Positions 1 to 8,176 of a DNA stretch of 64,000 bases are shown piece by piece. The stretch covers positions 1 through 64,000 of the forward strand of contig CADAVI010000001.1 in assembly GCA_902791295.1 (NCBI GenBank), in the 5' to 3' direction. Position 1 is the stretch's first letter; the number at the start of each line of letters is the position of its first letter. Under the pieces are notes generated by a model. It was not told the origin of the DNA and ran no database searches. It worked only from the letters and a program-made list of their open reading frames with translations. The DNA comes from an uncultured Bacteroidales bacterium (lineage in GTDB: Bacteria; Bacteroidota; Bacteroidia; Bacteroidales; Bacteroidaceae). The position numbers were made by a program, and so were the translations under genes.

Positions 1-111
1 ACATTTCTGTTGTGCAAGAAATATGTACAATAAAATGAATTTTGTCGCTTTGCAAGCAAAATCCCACTAAACCCTATAGGTTGCGGATTTGAGGAATATA
101 GTATATAATAT

Positions 112-155
112 GAGCGAGGACGGTGCTGATGGCATGGTCCTCGTTCTTTTTTCTT
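112..155 (+). terminator. Rho-independent terminator
   Basis: A 10-pair stem (GAGCGAGGAC at 112-121 with GTCCTCGTTC at 137-146, one G-U pair) is followed by a T-rich run to 155. It would end a rightward transcript entering from outside the window; no gene is visible in the first 111 bases. Confidence 0.8.
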
Positions 156-212
156 TTGTGCGATGTGTGCTTGCGGCCACTTCAGCTCTGCCTGTGCGTC
201 GGTCGTCTTAGG

Positions 213-428
213 GTTTAATCTGTTCAATCTGTTCAATCCGCTCAATCCGTTTCATCGTTCCGAAGGAACTTGTTTATATTAAACATACCGCTTCGCGATG
301 ATTGAGCAGATTAAGCAGATTTATCTGATTATAACTGATTGAACTGATGGTGCCTTTGGCACGGCGGAGAGGGTGAGTCCACAATTAATCTGCTCAATCC
401 GCGCAATCCGTTTCATCGCCCCAAGGGG
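213..428. repeat. CAATCCG/TCAATCTG repeat block with inverted copy
   Basis: Two similar direct blocks (about 215-260 and 383-426), each built from short units such as TTCAATCCG and ending in CGTTTCATCG, flank an inverted block of the same vocabulary (about 299-348, GATTGAGCAGATT). It lies in the gene-free 1-710 stretch, which otherwise holds only the terminator at 112-155 and the palindromic repeat at 503-599. Confidence 0.6.
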
Positions 429-502
429 GCATGTTCAATAAAGGGCCATCGCCGTTTTCAGGCCACCCCGCATCCACTGTTATAGACTCCTCGCGTGCCC
501 AT

Positions 503-599
503 CTAGTGGCGCACCGTGCGCAACGTTTATCGCGCACCCTGCGCAATAATAATAGCGCACCGTGCACAATTAATGTCGTGCACGGTGCGCTACTAGTTG
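503..599. repeat. Dispersed palindromic repeat, family 1, copy A
   Basis: Four 13-base units of the form GYGCASSSTGCRC sit between outer CTAGT and ACTAG arms. The third and fourth units (GCGCACCGTGCAC and GTGCACGGTGCGC) form a perfect 13-pair hairpin. Related copies occur at 21863, 27754, 41812 and 55689. This one lies just downstream of the leftward GH67 gene and could act as its terminator. Confidence 0.8.
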
Positions 600-710
600 C
601 AAATAAAGTGTTGTAAATAGATGCTGCGGGGCAATTGGCAATTGCCCTTTACGTTGCTTCGCGAATGCCTGTCAGCGTGCATCGCGTCAGCCTAAGTCTC
701 AATTCTCCAA

Positions 711-2525
711 TTACCAGGGCAGTTTCGCAGGGTCGGCCGCTGTGTACATGTCCATGTTGAGGTGGTACTTCATCACCTGCTCCAGCGTAAAGTGGGGCGC
801 AGGGCTGTCGGGCGGCAGGGGCTGTCCGGAGAACTGCTGGAAGTAGAGCAGGCAGGCGTCGCGCCACCACAGGGCGTCCTTGGCCTGACGCTCGAAGCGC
901 CACAGCTGCTGCTCGTATTGGTCGGCGGGCACGTAGGGCTTCATGGCGCGCCATGTCTCTGCAAACTCCTGTGCCTGGCGCACGCCGCGGTCGTAGGTGT
1001 AGCAAAGGTTGTCCCAGAGCGAGAGGCCGTTGTGGAGCGTGTAGTTCCAGGGCACATGGTGGAACCACAGGAGCAGGTGCTCGGGGCAGGTCTCCATGTT
1101 GTTATATAGTGTGCGCAAGGGCTCGGGATACTGGCCCGCGTTGTTGGAGCCGGCATCGCCCTTGAGGCAAGGCTCGTTGTGGCTGGAGCGGTTGAAGCCC
1201 ACGCCGATGGAGTCGGCGCGGTGGTAGAAGCGGGGCAGCCAGTCCTCGCGTGTGCCGCGTGGGGCATACCAGGGCTCAGGGCCGTAGTGGTGTCCGCCGG
1301 CGAAGATGTGGTGCAGGCCCAGCGGCATCATGTAGTCCACCACGGCCTCGCGGCTGCGCAGCAGGAGCTGTGTCATGGGGTTGATGAAGCGCGGGTCGGA
1401 GGTGTGGTAGTAGTCGTGCAGGAACGTCTGCGCGATGTTCTTGGACGAGGCTTTGGCGTCGTTGGCCAGACGTCCGAAGGCGTACCAGTTGGCCATGGCG
1501 AGGTCGTTGGCCGTCCAGTTGGGCGAGTCGCCGATGTTGGCCACGCCGGCTATGCCGATGAGGTTGGGGTAGAGGTCGGTGACGCTGGCCTGGCCCGATG
1601 CGGGCGCGAGGGTGTCGAAGAATTCGCGCCACATGGGGGCGAGGAAGCAGGTGTGGACGCTCTCGCCGGTGTATTCTTGAGTGATTTGGAACTCGACCAT
1701 CATCTTGGTCTTCTTCAGGGCGAAGAAGAGGGGCGAGACGGGCTCGCGCGGCTGGAAGTCGATGGGTCCGTTCTTGATCTGGATGATGACGTTGTCGGCA
1801 AACTGGCCGTCGAAGTGGACGAACTCCTCATAGGCCTGGTTGGCACGGTCGCCCTCGTAGGCTAGCTGAGCCGGTGTCTTCTGCGCGTCGGTCTTGTCTT
1901 TGGCCGAATAGACAAAGGCGCGCCACATGACGATGCCCTTGTAGGGGGCCAGGGCGGCGGCCAGCATGTTGGCGCCGTCCACGTGGGTGCGTCCGTAGTC
2001 CATCGGGCCGGGCTCGCCCTCACTGTTGGCCTTCACGAGGAAGCCGCCAAAGTCGGGGATGAGCCGGTAGATTTCCTTGGCCTTCTTTTGCCACCACTTC
2101 TGCACGGCGGGTTCGAGCGGGTCGGCTGTGGTGAGGTCGCCCAGTGCCTTGGGCGAGGCAAAGTTGACGGAGAGATAGACGCGGATGCCATAGGGACGCA
2201 GCACGTTGGCTATCTTGGCGGTCTTCTTCAGCATGGCGGTGGAGAGGGCCATGGGCTTGGCGTTCACGTTGTTGAGCACGGTGCCGTTGATGCCATAGGC
2301 CTGGTTGATGCGGGCATATTCTTCGTAGCGCTCACGCAAGGCCTTGGGCATGGCGCCCTTGCCTGTGGGGATTTCGTCCCACTTCCAGATGGAGCGTCCG
2401 GCAAAGCCGCGCTCCACGGTGCCGTTGGGGTTGTCCCAGTGGTTGAGCAGTCGGAGCTGAAAGGTCTGTGCCCACGCGAGGTGGCAGGCCATCAGCAGCA
2501 TGAAGGTGAAAACGGTTTTTTTCAT
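711..2525 (-). CDS. GH67 alpha-glucuronidase lacking the N-terminal domain
   Basis: A secreted or periplasmic enzyme expected to remove (4-O-methyl)glucuronic acid from xylan-derived oligosaccharides. A signal peptide (residues 1-19, ending AWAQ) leads directly into the catalytic-domain start LRLLNHWDNPNGTVERG. The GH67 catalytic set is visible: proposed acid Glu169 in KANSEGEPGP, and the pair Asp256 (NGPIDFQPREP) and Glu284 (QITQEYTG), spaced 28 residues apart as in characterised members. At 604 residues it is shorter than usual (about 700), because the non-catalytic N-terminal domain is absent. It lies 61 bases downstream of ugd on the same strand with no promoter seen between them, so co-transcription is likely. 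No other xylan gene is in the window. Confidence 0.93.
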   Translation of the reverse strand: MKKTVFTFMLLMACHLAWAQTFQLRLLNHWDNPNGTVERGFAGRSIWKWDEIPTGKGAMPKALRERYEEYARINQAYGINGTVLNNVNAKPMALSTAMLKKTAKIANVLRPYGIRVYLSVNFASPKALGDLTTADPLEPAVQKWWQKKAKEIYRLIPDFGGFLVKANSEGEPGPMDYGRTHVDGANMLAAALAPYKGIVMWRAFVYSAKDKTDAQKTPAQLAYEGDRANQAYEEFVHFDGQFADNVIIQIKNGPIDFQPREPVSPLFFALKKTKMMVEFQITQEYTGESVHTCFLAPMWREFFDTLAPASGQASVTDLYPNLIGIAGVANIGDSPNWTANDLAMANWYAFGRLANDAKASSKNIAQTFLHDYYHTSDPRFINPMTQLLLRSREAVVDYMMPLGLHHIFAGGHHYGPEPWYAPRGTREDWLPRFYHRADSIGVGFNRSSHNEPCLKGDAGSNNAGQYPEPLRTLYNNMETCPEHLLLWFHHVPWNYTLHNGLSLWDNLCYTYDRGVRQAQEFAETWRAMKPYVPADQYEQQLWRFERQAKDALWWRDACLLYFQQFSGQPLPPDSPAPHFTLEQVMKYHLNMDMYTAADPAKLPW

Positions 2526-2586
2526 CTTGATATAGGTATAAGAAATGGATAATAGGTGCGTGTGTGGGGCAGGGGAGCCTGCGGGG

Positions 2587-3861
2587 TCAGTCGCGGCGGA
2601 AGATGTCGCGCGTGTACACCTTCTCCTGCACGTCGTCCAGGCAGGTGTCGTAGCGGTTGGCGATGATGGCCTGCGCCTCGGCCTTGAACTGGGCGAGGTC
2701 GTTGACCACGCGCGAGCCGAAGAAGGTGGTGCCGTCGGGCAGGGTGGGCTCGTAGATGATGACTGTGGCGCCCTTGGCCTTGATGCGCTTCATGATGCCC
2801 TGGATGCTGGACTGGCGGAAGTTGTCGGAGTTGCTCTTCATGGTGAGGCGGTACACACCAATGACCACCTCCTTCTCGACCGTGGCGTTCCAGTGCGTCC
2901 GGTTGGTGTAGCTGTAGTAGCCCGCCATCTGCAGCACGCGGTCGGCAATGAAGTCCTTGCGGGTGCGGTTGCTCTCCACAATGGCGGTCATCATCTGCTG
3001 CGGCACGTCCTGATAGTTGGCCAGCAGCTGCTTGGTGTCCTTGGGCAGACAGTAGCCGCCATAGCCGAAGGAGGGATTGTTGTAGTGGGTGCCGATGCGC
3101 GGATCGAGACCCACGCCCTGGATGATGGCGCGGGAGTCGAGACCCTTCACCTCGGCGTAGGTGTCCAGCTCGTTGAAGTAGCTCACGCGCAGCGCCAGGT
3201 AGGTGTTGGCAAAGAGCTTCACGGCCTCGGCCTCGGTGAGGTCCATCTGCAGCACGTCAATGTCGGGCTTGAGCGCGCCTTCCTGCAGGAGGCGGGCAAA
3301 GGTGTCGGCAGCCGCCTGCAGCTCGTCGGCATACTTCACCTCGATGCGGCGGGGCCAGCCCACAATGATGCGCGAGGGGTAGAGATTGTCGTAGAGCGCC
3401 TTGCTCTCGCGCAGAAACTCGGGCGAGAAGAGGAGCTTGAGCGTGTAGCCGTACTTGCGGTAGAGGCTCTCGGTGTAGCCCACGGGAATGGTGGACTTGA
3501 TGACCATCACGGCGTTGGGGTTCACCTCCAGCACCAGGTCGATGACTTCCTCCACGTGCGACGTGTCGAAGTAGTTCTTCACGGGGTCGTAGTTGGTGGG
3601 CGCCGCGATGACCACAAAGTCGGCGTCGGCATAGGCTGCGCGCCCGTCGAGCGTGGCGGTCAGGTTCAGCTCCTTCTCGGCCAGGTATTTCTCAATGTAC
3701 TCGTCCTGAATGGGCGACTTCTTCTGATTGATGAGGTCCACCTTCTCGGGGACAACATCTACGGCAGTCACCTTGTGGTGCTGCGCCAATAAGGTGGCGA
3801 TGCTCAGGCCCACATATCCTGTGCCTGCCACCGCCACTTGTATTTCCTTAAATGTTCGCAT
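2587..3861 (-). CDS. ugd: UDP-glucose 6-dehydrogenase
   Basis: Oxidises UDP-glucose to UDP-glucuronate with two NAD+, feeding cell-surface polysaccharide synthesis. The Rossmann motif [12 protein letters not shown] is at residues 11-22, KSTIPVGYT and FSPEFLRE lie in the middle, and the catalytic cysteine is Cys271 in [13 protein letters not shown]. The C-terminal UDP-binding domain is complete. The 424-residue form starting at ATG 3861 is preferred because the Rossmann strand begins there; an in-frame ATG at 3900 would add 13 residues without family character. Upstream (3862-4077) is a short spacer with loosely repeated TGTCCTGCCGGTGT-like words and no clear promoter. It shares a strand with the downstream alpha-glucuronidase, although one makes and the other releases glucuronate. 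Confidence 0.93.
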   Translation of the reverse strand: MRTFKEIQVAVAGTGYVGLSIATLLAQHHKVTAVDVVPEKVDLINQKKSPIQDEYIEKYLAEKELNLTATLDGRAAYADADFVVIAAPTNYDPVKNYFDTSHVEEVIDLVLEVNPNAVMVIKSTIPVGYTESLYRKYGYTLKLLFSPEFLRESKALYDNLYPSRIIVGWPRRIEVKYADELQAAADTFARLLQEGALKPDIDVLQMDLTEAEAVKLFANTYLALRVSYFNELDTYAEVKGLDSRAIIQGVGLDPRIGTHYNNPSFGYGGYCLPKDTKQLLANYQDVPQQMMTAIVESNRTRKDFIADRVLQMAGYYSYTNRTHWNATVEKEVVIGVYRLTMKSNSDNFRQSSIQGIMKRIKAKGATVIIYEPTLPDGTTFFGSRVVNDLAQFKAEAQAIIANRYDTCLDDVQEKVYTRDIFRRD

Positions 3862-4077
3862 ATCTCTTAGTTTCACCAGGGGAGGACACACGTTGTGCAC
3901 CAGTCCCGCTGATCTGTCAAATCTCGTTTGGGCGGAGCGCCTTCACCAGCCTTGCGGATGCTCTTGCTCCAGTTTTGCGGACGCTGCTTTATCTGTCCTG
4001 CCGGTGTTCCGTTGCCAATTCTGAGGGCGCCACTTTGCCTGTCCTGCTGGTGTCCATTCGCCTGCTCAGGCAGCGCG

Positions 4078-5784
4078 TCACCTCCGGTTTCTCACCTCGC
4101 GCAGATACTCGGATGGCGACTTGCCATACTCGAGCTTGAAGTTCTCCGTGAAGCGCTTCGGACTGCTATAGCCCAGGGCGGCGGAAATCTCGGCAATCTG
4201 CATCGTGTCGCGCTCCAGCATCTGCTTGCCGCGCTTCATGCGGATGGTGCGGATAAACTCGTTCGGGCTCTTGCCCGTGATGTTGATGAGCTTTTTGTAA
4301 AGGTAGGTGCGGCTCAGGTTGAGCTCATGCCCTAAGGCCTCGACTGAGAACTCGGTGTCGGCAATGTGCTCCTCGCAGATGCGCATGGCGTTCTGGATGA
4401 ACTCTTCATCGACCGAGGTGATGGTGATGGCCTTGGCGTCCACATCCACTTGCTCGCGGAACTGCTGCTGGCGGCGCTCCTTCTTCTCGATGAGGGACTT
4501 GACGCGCAGACGAAGTTTCTCAGCGTTGAACGGCTTGGTGATGTAGTCGTCGGCGCCCAGCTTCAAGCCTTCCATCTCCTTCTGCTGGTTGTTCAGACCT
4601 GTGAGCAGGATGACGGGAATGTGCGACCAGCGTATGTCGGTCTTGATGCGGCGGCACAGCTCCATGCCGTCCATCTGTGGCATGGTCACATCGCTCACCA
4701 CGAGGTCTATGTCTGTCTGCTTGGCCAGCACCTCCAGAGCTTGCTTGCCGTTGTGGGCGGTGAACACATTGTACACGCCGCGGAAATAGTCGTGCACGAA
4801 TCGGCACATGTCGGCATTGTCGTCCACCATCAGCATCGTGAACCGGTGACCGTCGGTGCGCACCTCCATGTTGTGGTCGTCGAAATGCGCCGTCACTCTG
4901 GCCGCGTTGTTGTCGTCCACAATCTGAGGCATATCTGCATCCTGCGGCAGGTCGTCTATCGCTGGCGCAGGGGGGGTGGTGTTTGGAACGCCGCGCTTTT
5001 CAGCAGGACCCGATGCGGGACGCACGGGTACACCTAGCGCAGGCTGTGCCGATGCGGATGGGGAAACTCCTGGCTGTACACCCGACGCTGTGCCTGGCTG
5101 TGTGCCGGGCACTCCTGCGGGCTGACCTCCTGGCATTGTGCCAGATTGTACCCCATAGGCGCCGCCCATTTGTCCCATCGGGGCATTGACGGGCTGTCCC
5201 ATCTGCGTGCCCATAGGCTGTCCGGCCGGTGCCTGAGCGGGCTGATCCATAGGGAGTGTCATGGGTTGATTGCCATAAGCGACGGGCTGTGCAGCTGGGA
5301 TATTACCCTGCTGCCCCATCGGCATATTCGTTTGCTGACTGCCATAAGCAGTAGGTTGTCCAACGGGTGCATTACCCTGCCTTCCCATCGGCATACCTGA
5401 CGGCTGACCAGTGTAGGCAGCTGGCTGCCCTGCGGGTGCATTTGTATATGGTTGTGAGGGCACCGTGCCTGGTTGACCAACGGGCATACCTGTTGCTCCC
5501 GGCATTGCGCCTCTCGCATCGGCACGACGTGCAATGGCTGACTCCATATGAGAGACCATTGTCTTCATCAACGTGTCCATCTCCTCACGGTGGCGTCGTT
5601 CCATGTCGCTACGGAGGTTCTCCATGCTTTTTTCAGCTTTCCTTTTTGTGTTGTGCAGCATCAAGGCGGCCACTGCGGCCACGATGATAAGGCCTGCTAG
5701 TGCTAACCACGCCCACGTGGGTGCTTCAGCTATTAGAGCGCTTGATGCTGCCGCAATCAAGACTCCAGCAGTAAAAGTATTCAT
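4078..5784 (-). CDS. Membrane-anchored response regulator: TM, repeat linker, receiver, AraC domain
   Basis: 568 residues. Two hydrophobic segments (about 4-19 and 24-43) are followed by a charged coiled-coil-like stretch (46-90), a Gly/Pro/Gln/Met-rich linker (about 92-275) with three 23-residue tandem repeats at 119-187, a receiver domain (about 315-433) and an AraC-type DNA-binding domain (about 470-566). Receiver residues are intact: Asp321/Asp322, phospho-acceptor Asp365 in VVSDVTMPQMDG, Thr395 and Lys417. The receiver-AraC end resembles the C-terminus of Bacteroidetes hybrid two-component systems, but no periplasmic sensor and no histidine kinase are present, here or next door. It is probably a DNA-binding regulator tethered at the inner membrane and phosphorylated by an unlinked kinase. 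Target genes are unknown. Confidence 0.85.
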   Translation of the reverse strand: MNTFTAGVLIAAASSALIAEAPTWAWLALAGLIIVAAVAALMLHNTKRKAEKSMENLRSDMERRHREEMDTLMKTMVSHMESAIARRADARGAMPGATGMPVGQPGTVPSQPYTNAPAGQPAAYTGQPSGMPMGRQGNAPVGQPTAYGSQQTNMPMGQQGNIPAAQPVAYGNQPMTLPMDQPAQAPAGQPMGTQMGQPVNAPMGQMGGAYGVQSGTMPGGQPAGVPGTQPGTASGVQPGVSPSASAQPALGVPVRPASGPAEKRGVPNTTPPAPAIDDLPQDADMPQIVDDNNAARVTAHFDDHNMEVRTDGHRFTMLMVDDNADMCRFVHDYFRGVYNVFTAHNGKQALEVLAKQTDIDLVVSDVTMPQMDGMELCRRIKTDIRWSHIPVILLTGLNNQQKEMEGLKLGADDYITKPFNAEKLRLRVKSLIEKKERRQQQFREQVDVDAKAITITSVDEEFIQNAMRICEEHIADTEFSVEALGHELNLSRTYLYKKLINITGKSPNEFIRTIRMKRGKQMLERDTMQIAEISAALGYSSPKRFTENFKLEYGKSPSEYLREVRNRR

Positions 5785-5810
5785 GTGTTAATTAGTTAGG
5801 TTTTGTGCTG

Positions 5811-5843
5811 CAAAGATATATAAAAAACGTTATACAAAACAAA
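5811..5843 (-). promoter_or_regulatory. Bacteroidetes promoter for the tethered regulator
   Basis: Read leftward, TATCTTTG lies at 5811-5818 with TTTG 21 bases upstream (5840-5843; a second TTTG gives a 16-base spacing). The predicted start is near 5804, about 20 bases before the ATG at 5784. Confidence 0.7.
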
Positions 5844-6283
5844 TCATGCCCTAATTATTTCACTTTTTACCGTTTTCTGCGCTTAACAAAACAGCCCTAA
5901 AGCGCCCTAAATATGCGCCTTCTTCCTCATCGTCTCTGCAGTCGTACTCCTAATTTCCTAAACTTCTCGCAGGGGAAGTATTGACTGTTTCGCGTATATA
6001 TACGCGTCCCCTCGTGAAAGTTAGCTTTCCAGAGTTCTTTGTATTTCTCTCTTGCCCTTATTTCGTTTCAATTTTCCCCTTTTCTTGTACGAAACATCCA
6101 CGGTATACACTTTTTCGCTGTTTGCTGTCTTGATTTAGCACAAAAGCGGTGTTTATCCGCGCAAAATCACCAGTCGCACCTCTTCATGTTCCTCCTCTAT
6201 CTCCAAGTGCCCACATCCTCCAGTCTCCCCGCTGTGGTTAGTGCACTCCCATCTCCCTTTCGCCTCCATCTTGCCGGCGACAC
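5844..6283. other. Gene-free stretch
   Basis: No convincing gene. One open frame on the + strand (6039-6341) has no family character and runs through the terminator at 6284-6323. The stretch is T-rich for this window and carries no clear promoter. Confidence 0.5.
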
Positions 6284-6323
6284 AAAAAAATGCCCCAGAG
6301 AAAGGAAGTTCCAATCTCTGGGG
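6284..6323 (-). terminator. Rho-independent terminator, leftward
   Basis: A 9-pair stem (CCCCAGAGA at 6293-6301 with TCTCTGGGG at 6315-6323) is followed, reading leftward, by CATTTTTTT. It would stop a leftward transcript arriving from the 6324-6970 stretch, about 650 bases beyond the end of the MORN gene. Confidence 0.8.
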
Positions 6324-6970
6324 CTCGTCACTATTTACTAACTAACTCTGTTTTTTGTTGGAGAGTCCGTCATCGTGTTCTCGCAACAAAGTGACGTCTT
6401 ATCTCCTAACTGTATTGATACAATTTAACCGTGTATGAAATATCTGTTTTTATCTAACTAACAATTCTTATTCTGATATATGTATGTTGAAAACTCTGTT
6501 TCTGATCGGAGTTTTGCTGCGCTTGCGGTGGCAGCCACCGTTTGAGTTGTATATGTTGACTGGCTCGTGCGGTGGGCCGGAGCCCTGAACCAGGAGTTTT
6601 CTTAAAAAGACTCCGCCCATCAAAAGGCTATCACTAGTCAGTTGACACGCGAGAGTCCACCTATTTTCCATTAAAAACTATTTCCGAGTATGCGATGTGA
6701 ATAGAGTGTTATGAAAAACTATTTACTGCTATTTATCGTTTACAAAGTCTTGGGCAAAATATCTGTACGGTTTACCATCACATCCGTCAATAGTTCCATG
6801 TAGGAAAAATCGAAGCGAAATGTTATCGTTTTAACGCTCTTGATAGTAGCGTTTCCTCTGGGCTCAGGTTGACCGCCGTCAATCAAGAGTTGGTTCCAAA
6901 GGGGTTTGCGTTTTTAATAGAGATATAAGGATATGAAAGGGAAATGTTAGAGTTCGGTTCGGGTTGGATA
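6324..6970 (-). other. Long non-coding stretch between MORN gene and terminator
   Basis: 647 bases with no supported protein. It holds several short hairpins, for example GGTGGCTGCCACC near 6530 and GGAGT/ACTCC around 6590-6615, and two leftward GTTAGTTAG words (near 6343 and 6456). The 67-residue leftward frame at 6468-6671 is not recognisable. It may be a long 3' untranslated region or a separate non-coding transcript ending at the terminator at 6284-6323. Confidence 0.4.
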
Positions 6971-7771
6971 TTAACGCTGTGCCACGGCGTCGTTAATATC
7001 ACCAGCAAAGCGGTTGTCTTTCCACATGCCTGAGATGGCTTTGCCCGATGCGGTGGTGTAAGTTCCCACGCCGTTGCGCATGTCTTCTTTGAACTGGCCT
7101 GTGTATGTTGCACCGGATGCCCAGACGAAAGTGCCTTGCCCCTCAATGTAGGACTTGCAGAACTGGCCTTCGTACACGTTGCCGTTGGCGTAAGTGTATT
7201 TACCAAGCCCCTCTTTTTCGCCGTTTATCCAATTCCCGGCGTAAACATCGCCGTTGTTGTGGTAATAGGTGCCGTATCCGTTGCGCTGGTTATTTTCATA
7301 GTGTCCAACATACTTGTCGCCATTGGCTGCGGTGAAGACACCCTCACCTACACGTACATCGTCCACCCATTCGCCTTCATAAGTGTCGCCATTAGCCCAA
7401 GTCAGCTTGCCGTGCCCGTTGCGCTTGCCGTTCTTCCACTCACCTTCGTAAGTGTTGCACTTGTCTGCATAGAACGCAGAGCCGAAGCCTTCCTGCTTGC
7501 CATTCTTGAAATCACCCTGATATTCATCGCCATCGGTCCAAGAATAGCGTCCGTAACCATCGATCTGTCCATCCACGAAGTTGCCTTCGAAGCGGTCACC
7601 GTTTTTCCACTCATACACGCCCTTGCCGTGCATCTTGCCAGCCTTGCGGTGGCCAGTGTATTTTCCTTCGCGCTTCAGGTCGGGGTTTCTTTCGCCACCA
7701 TCCTGAGCTATCGCCTGGTGATAAAATCCAAACGAGAGGAATGCTAATACTGTTAAGATGATCTTTTTCAT
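6971..7771 (-). CDS. Secreted MORN-repeat protein
   Basis: 266 residues: a signal peptide (1-22, ending AIAQ), a short charged linker, then nine consecutive 23-residue MORN repeats of the pattern Y-x-G-x-(W/F)-x-(N/D)-G-x-x-x-G-x-G-x-(Y/F) from about residue 38 to 245, with a partial tenth. MORN repeats form elongated beta-hairpin rods that usually bind membranes or proteins; no catalytic domain is attached. The location is probably periplasm or cell surface. It is monocistronic, with a promoter about 210 bases upstream, and no neighbour hints at its partner. Confidence 0.85.
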   Translation of the reverse strand: MKKIILTVLAFLSFGFYHQAIAQDGGERNPDLKREGKYTGHRKAGKMHGKGVYEWKNGDRFEGNFVDGQIDGYGRYSWTDGDEYQGDFKNGKQEGFGSAFYADKCNTYEGEWKNGKRNGHGKLTWANGDTYEGEWVDDVRVGEGVFTAANGDKYVGHYENNQRNGYGTYYHNNGDVYAGNWINGEKEGLGKYTYANGNVYEGQFCKSYIEGQGTFVWASGATYTGQFKEDMRNGVGTYTTASGKAISGMWKDNRFAGDINDAVAQR

Positions 7772-7983
7772 GAGCTTGTCCTTTTTAGTGATCGATGTTG
7801 AATGTATAGATCAGATATTGTATTTCTGTTCAATTCTTTGTTTTGAGCCCTAGTTGTTCTCCAAGTCGGGCTCGGGGGAGGTCGTTGTTTCGACCGTTAT
7901 ATGTCGCTTTTTTAATAACTAGTTGAGTTAGTTAATCGGCCAAGTCTTGTCTCAAGTCCACTTATGTTTTCCTGATGACGATG

Positions 7984-8014
7984 CAAAGTTACCTGATTTG
8001 ATTCCTCTGTGCAA
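7984..8014 (-). promoter_or_regulatory. Promoter for the MORN gene
   Basis: Leftward TAACTTTG at 7984-7991 with TTG at 8012-8014, 20 bases apart. The predicted start near 7977 gives a leader of about 205 bases before the ATG at 7771. The leader carries an AACTAACTCAACTAG word and GC-rich inverted words but no recognised riboswitch. Confidence 0.65.
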
Positions 8015-8045
8015 GAAAAAAGGTAGAAAATGTTTCCTTGGAAAC

Positions 8046-8107
8046 AAAAAAGTACCGTTTTTGTGCGAGAAGGTACAATTTGCACGCATTAATGCACAAA
8101 AACGGTA
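8046..8107 (-). terminator. Terminator of rmuC with 14-pair stem
   Basis: A perfect 14-base inverted repeat (TACCGTTTTTGTGC at 8053-8066, GCACAAAAACGGTA at 8094-8107) with a 27-base loop. Reading leftward it ends in CTTTTTTG, as expected for a terminator 70 bases after the rmuC stop. A second small palindrome (GTTTCCTTGGAAAC) follows at about 8033-8046. Confidence 0.75.
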
Positions 8108-8176
8108 TTAAAAAAGGGGAAACAAAGAAGGAAATGTTGTAAAGCGCTTTATGACGTTATTGTTTCCTACATGAAA

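Noticed and set aside
503..599. CRISPR-like array from the regular 13-base palindromes
   Set aside because: Units are palindromic, nearly contiguous and differ from each other; no unique spacers of constant length and no cas genes.
6039..6341. 100-codon + strand open frame
   Set aside because: No family character, no promoter, and it runs through a strong opposite-strand terminator.
6468..6671. 67-codon leftward frame in the stretch after the MORN gene
   Set aside because: Composition follows hairpin-forming DNA rather than protein; no ribosome site or family resemblance. Treated as part of a non-coding stretch.
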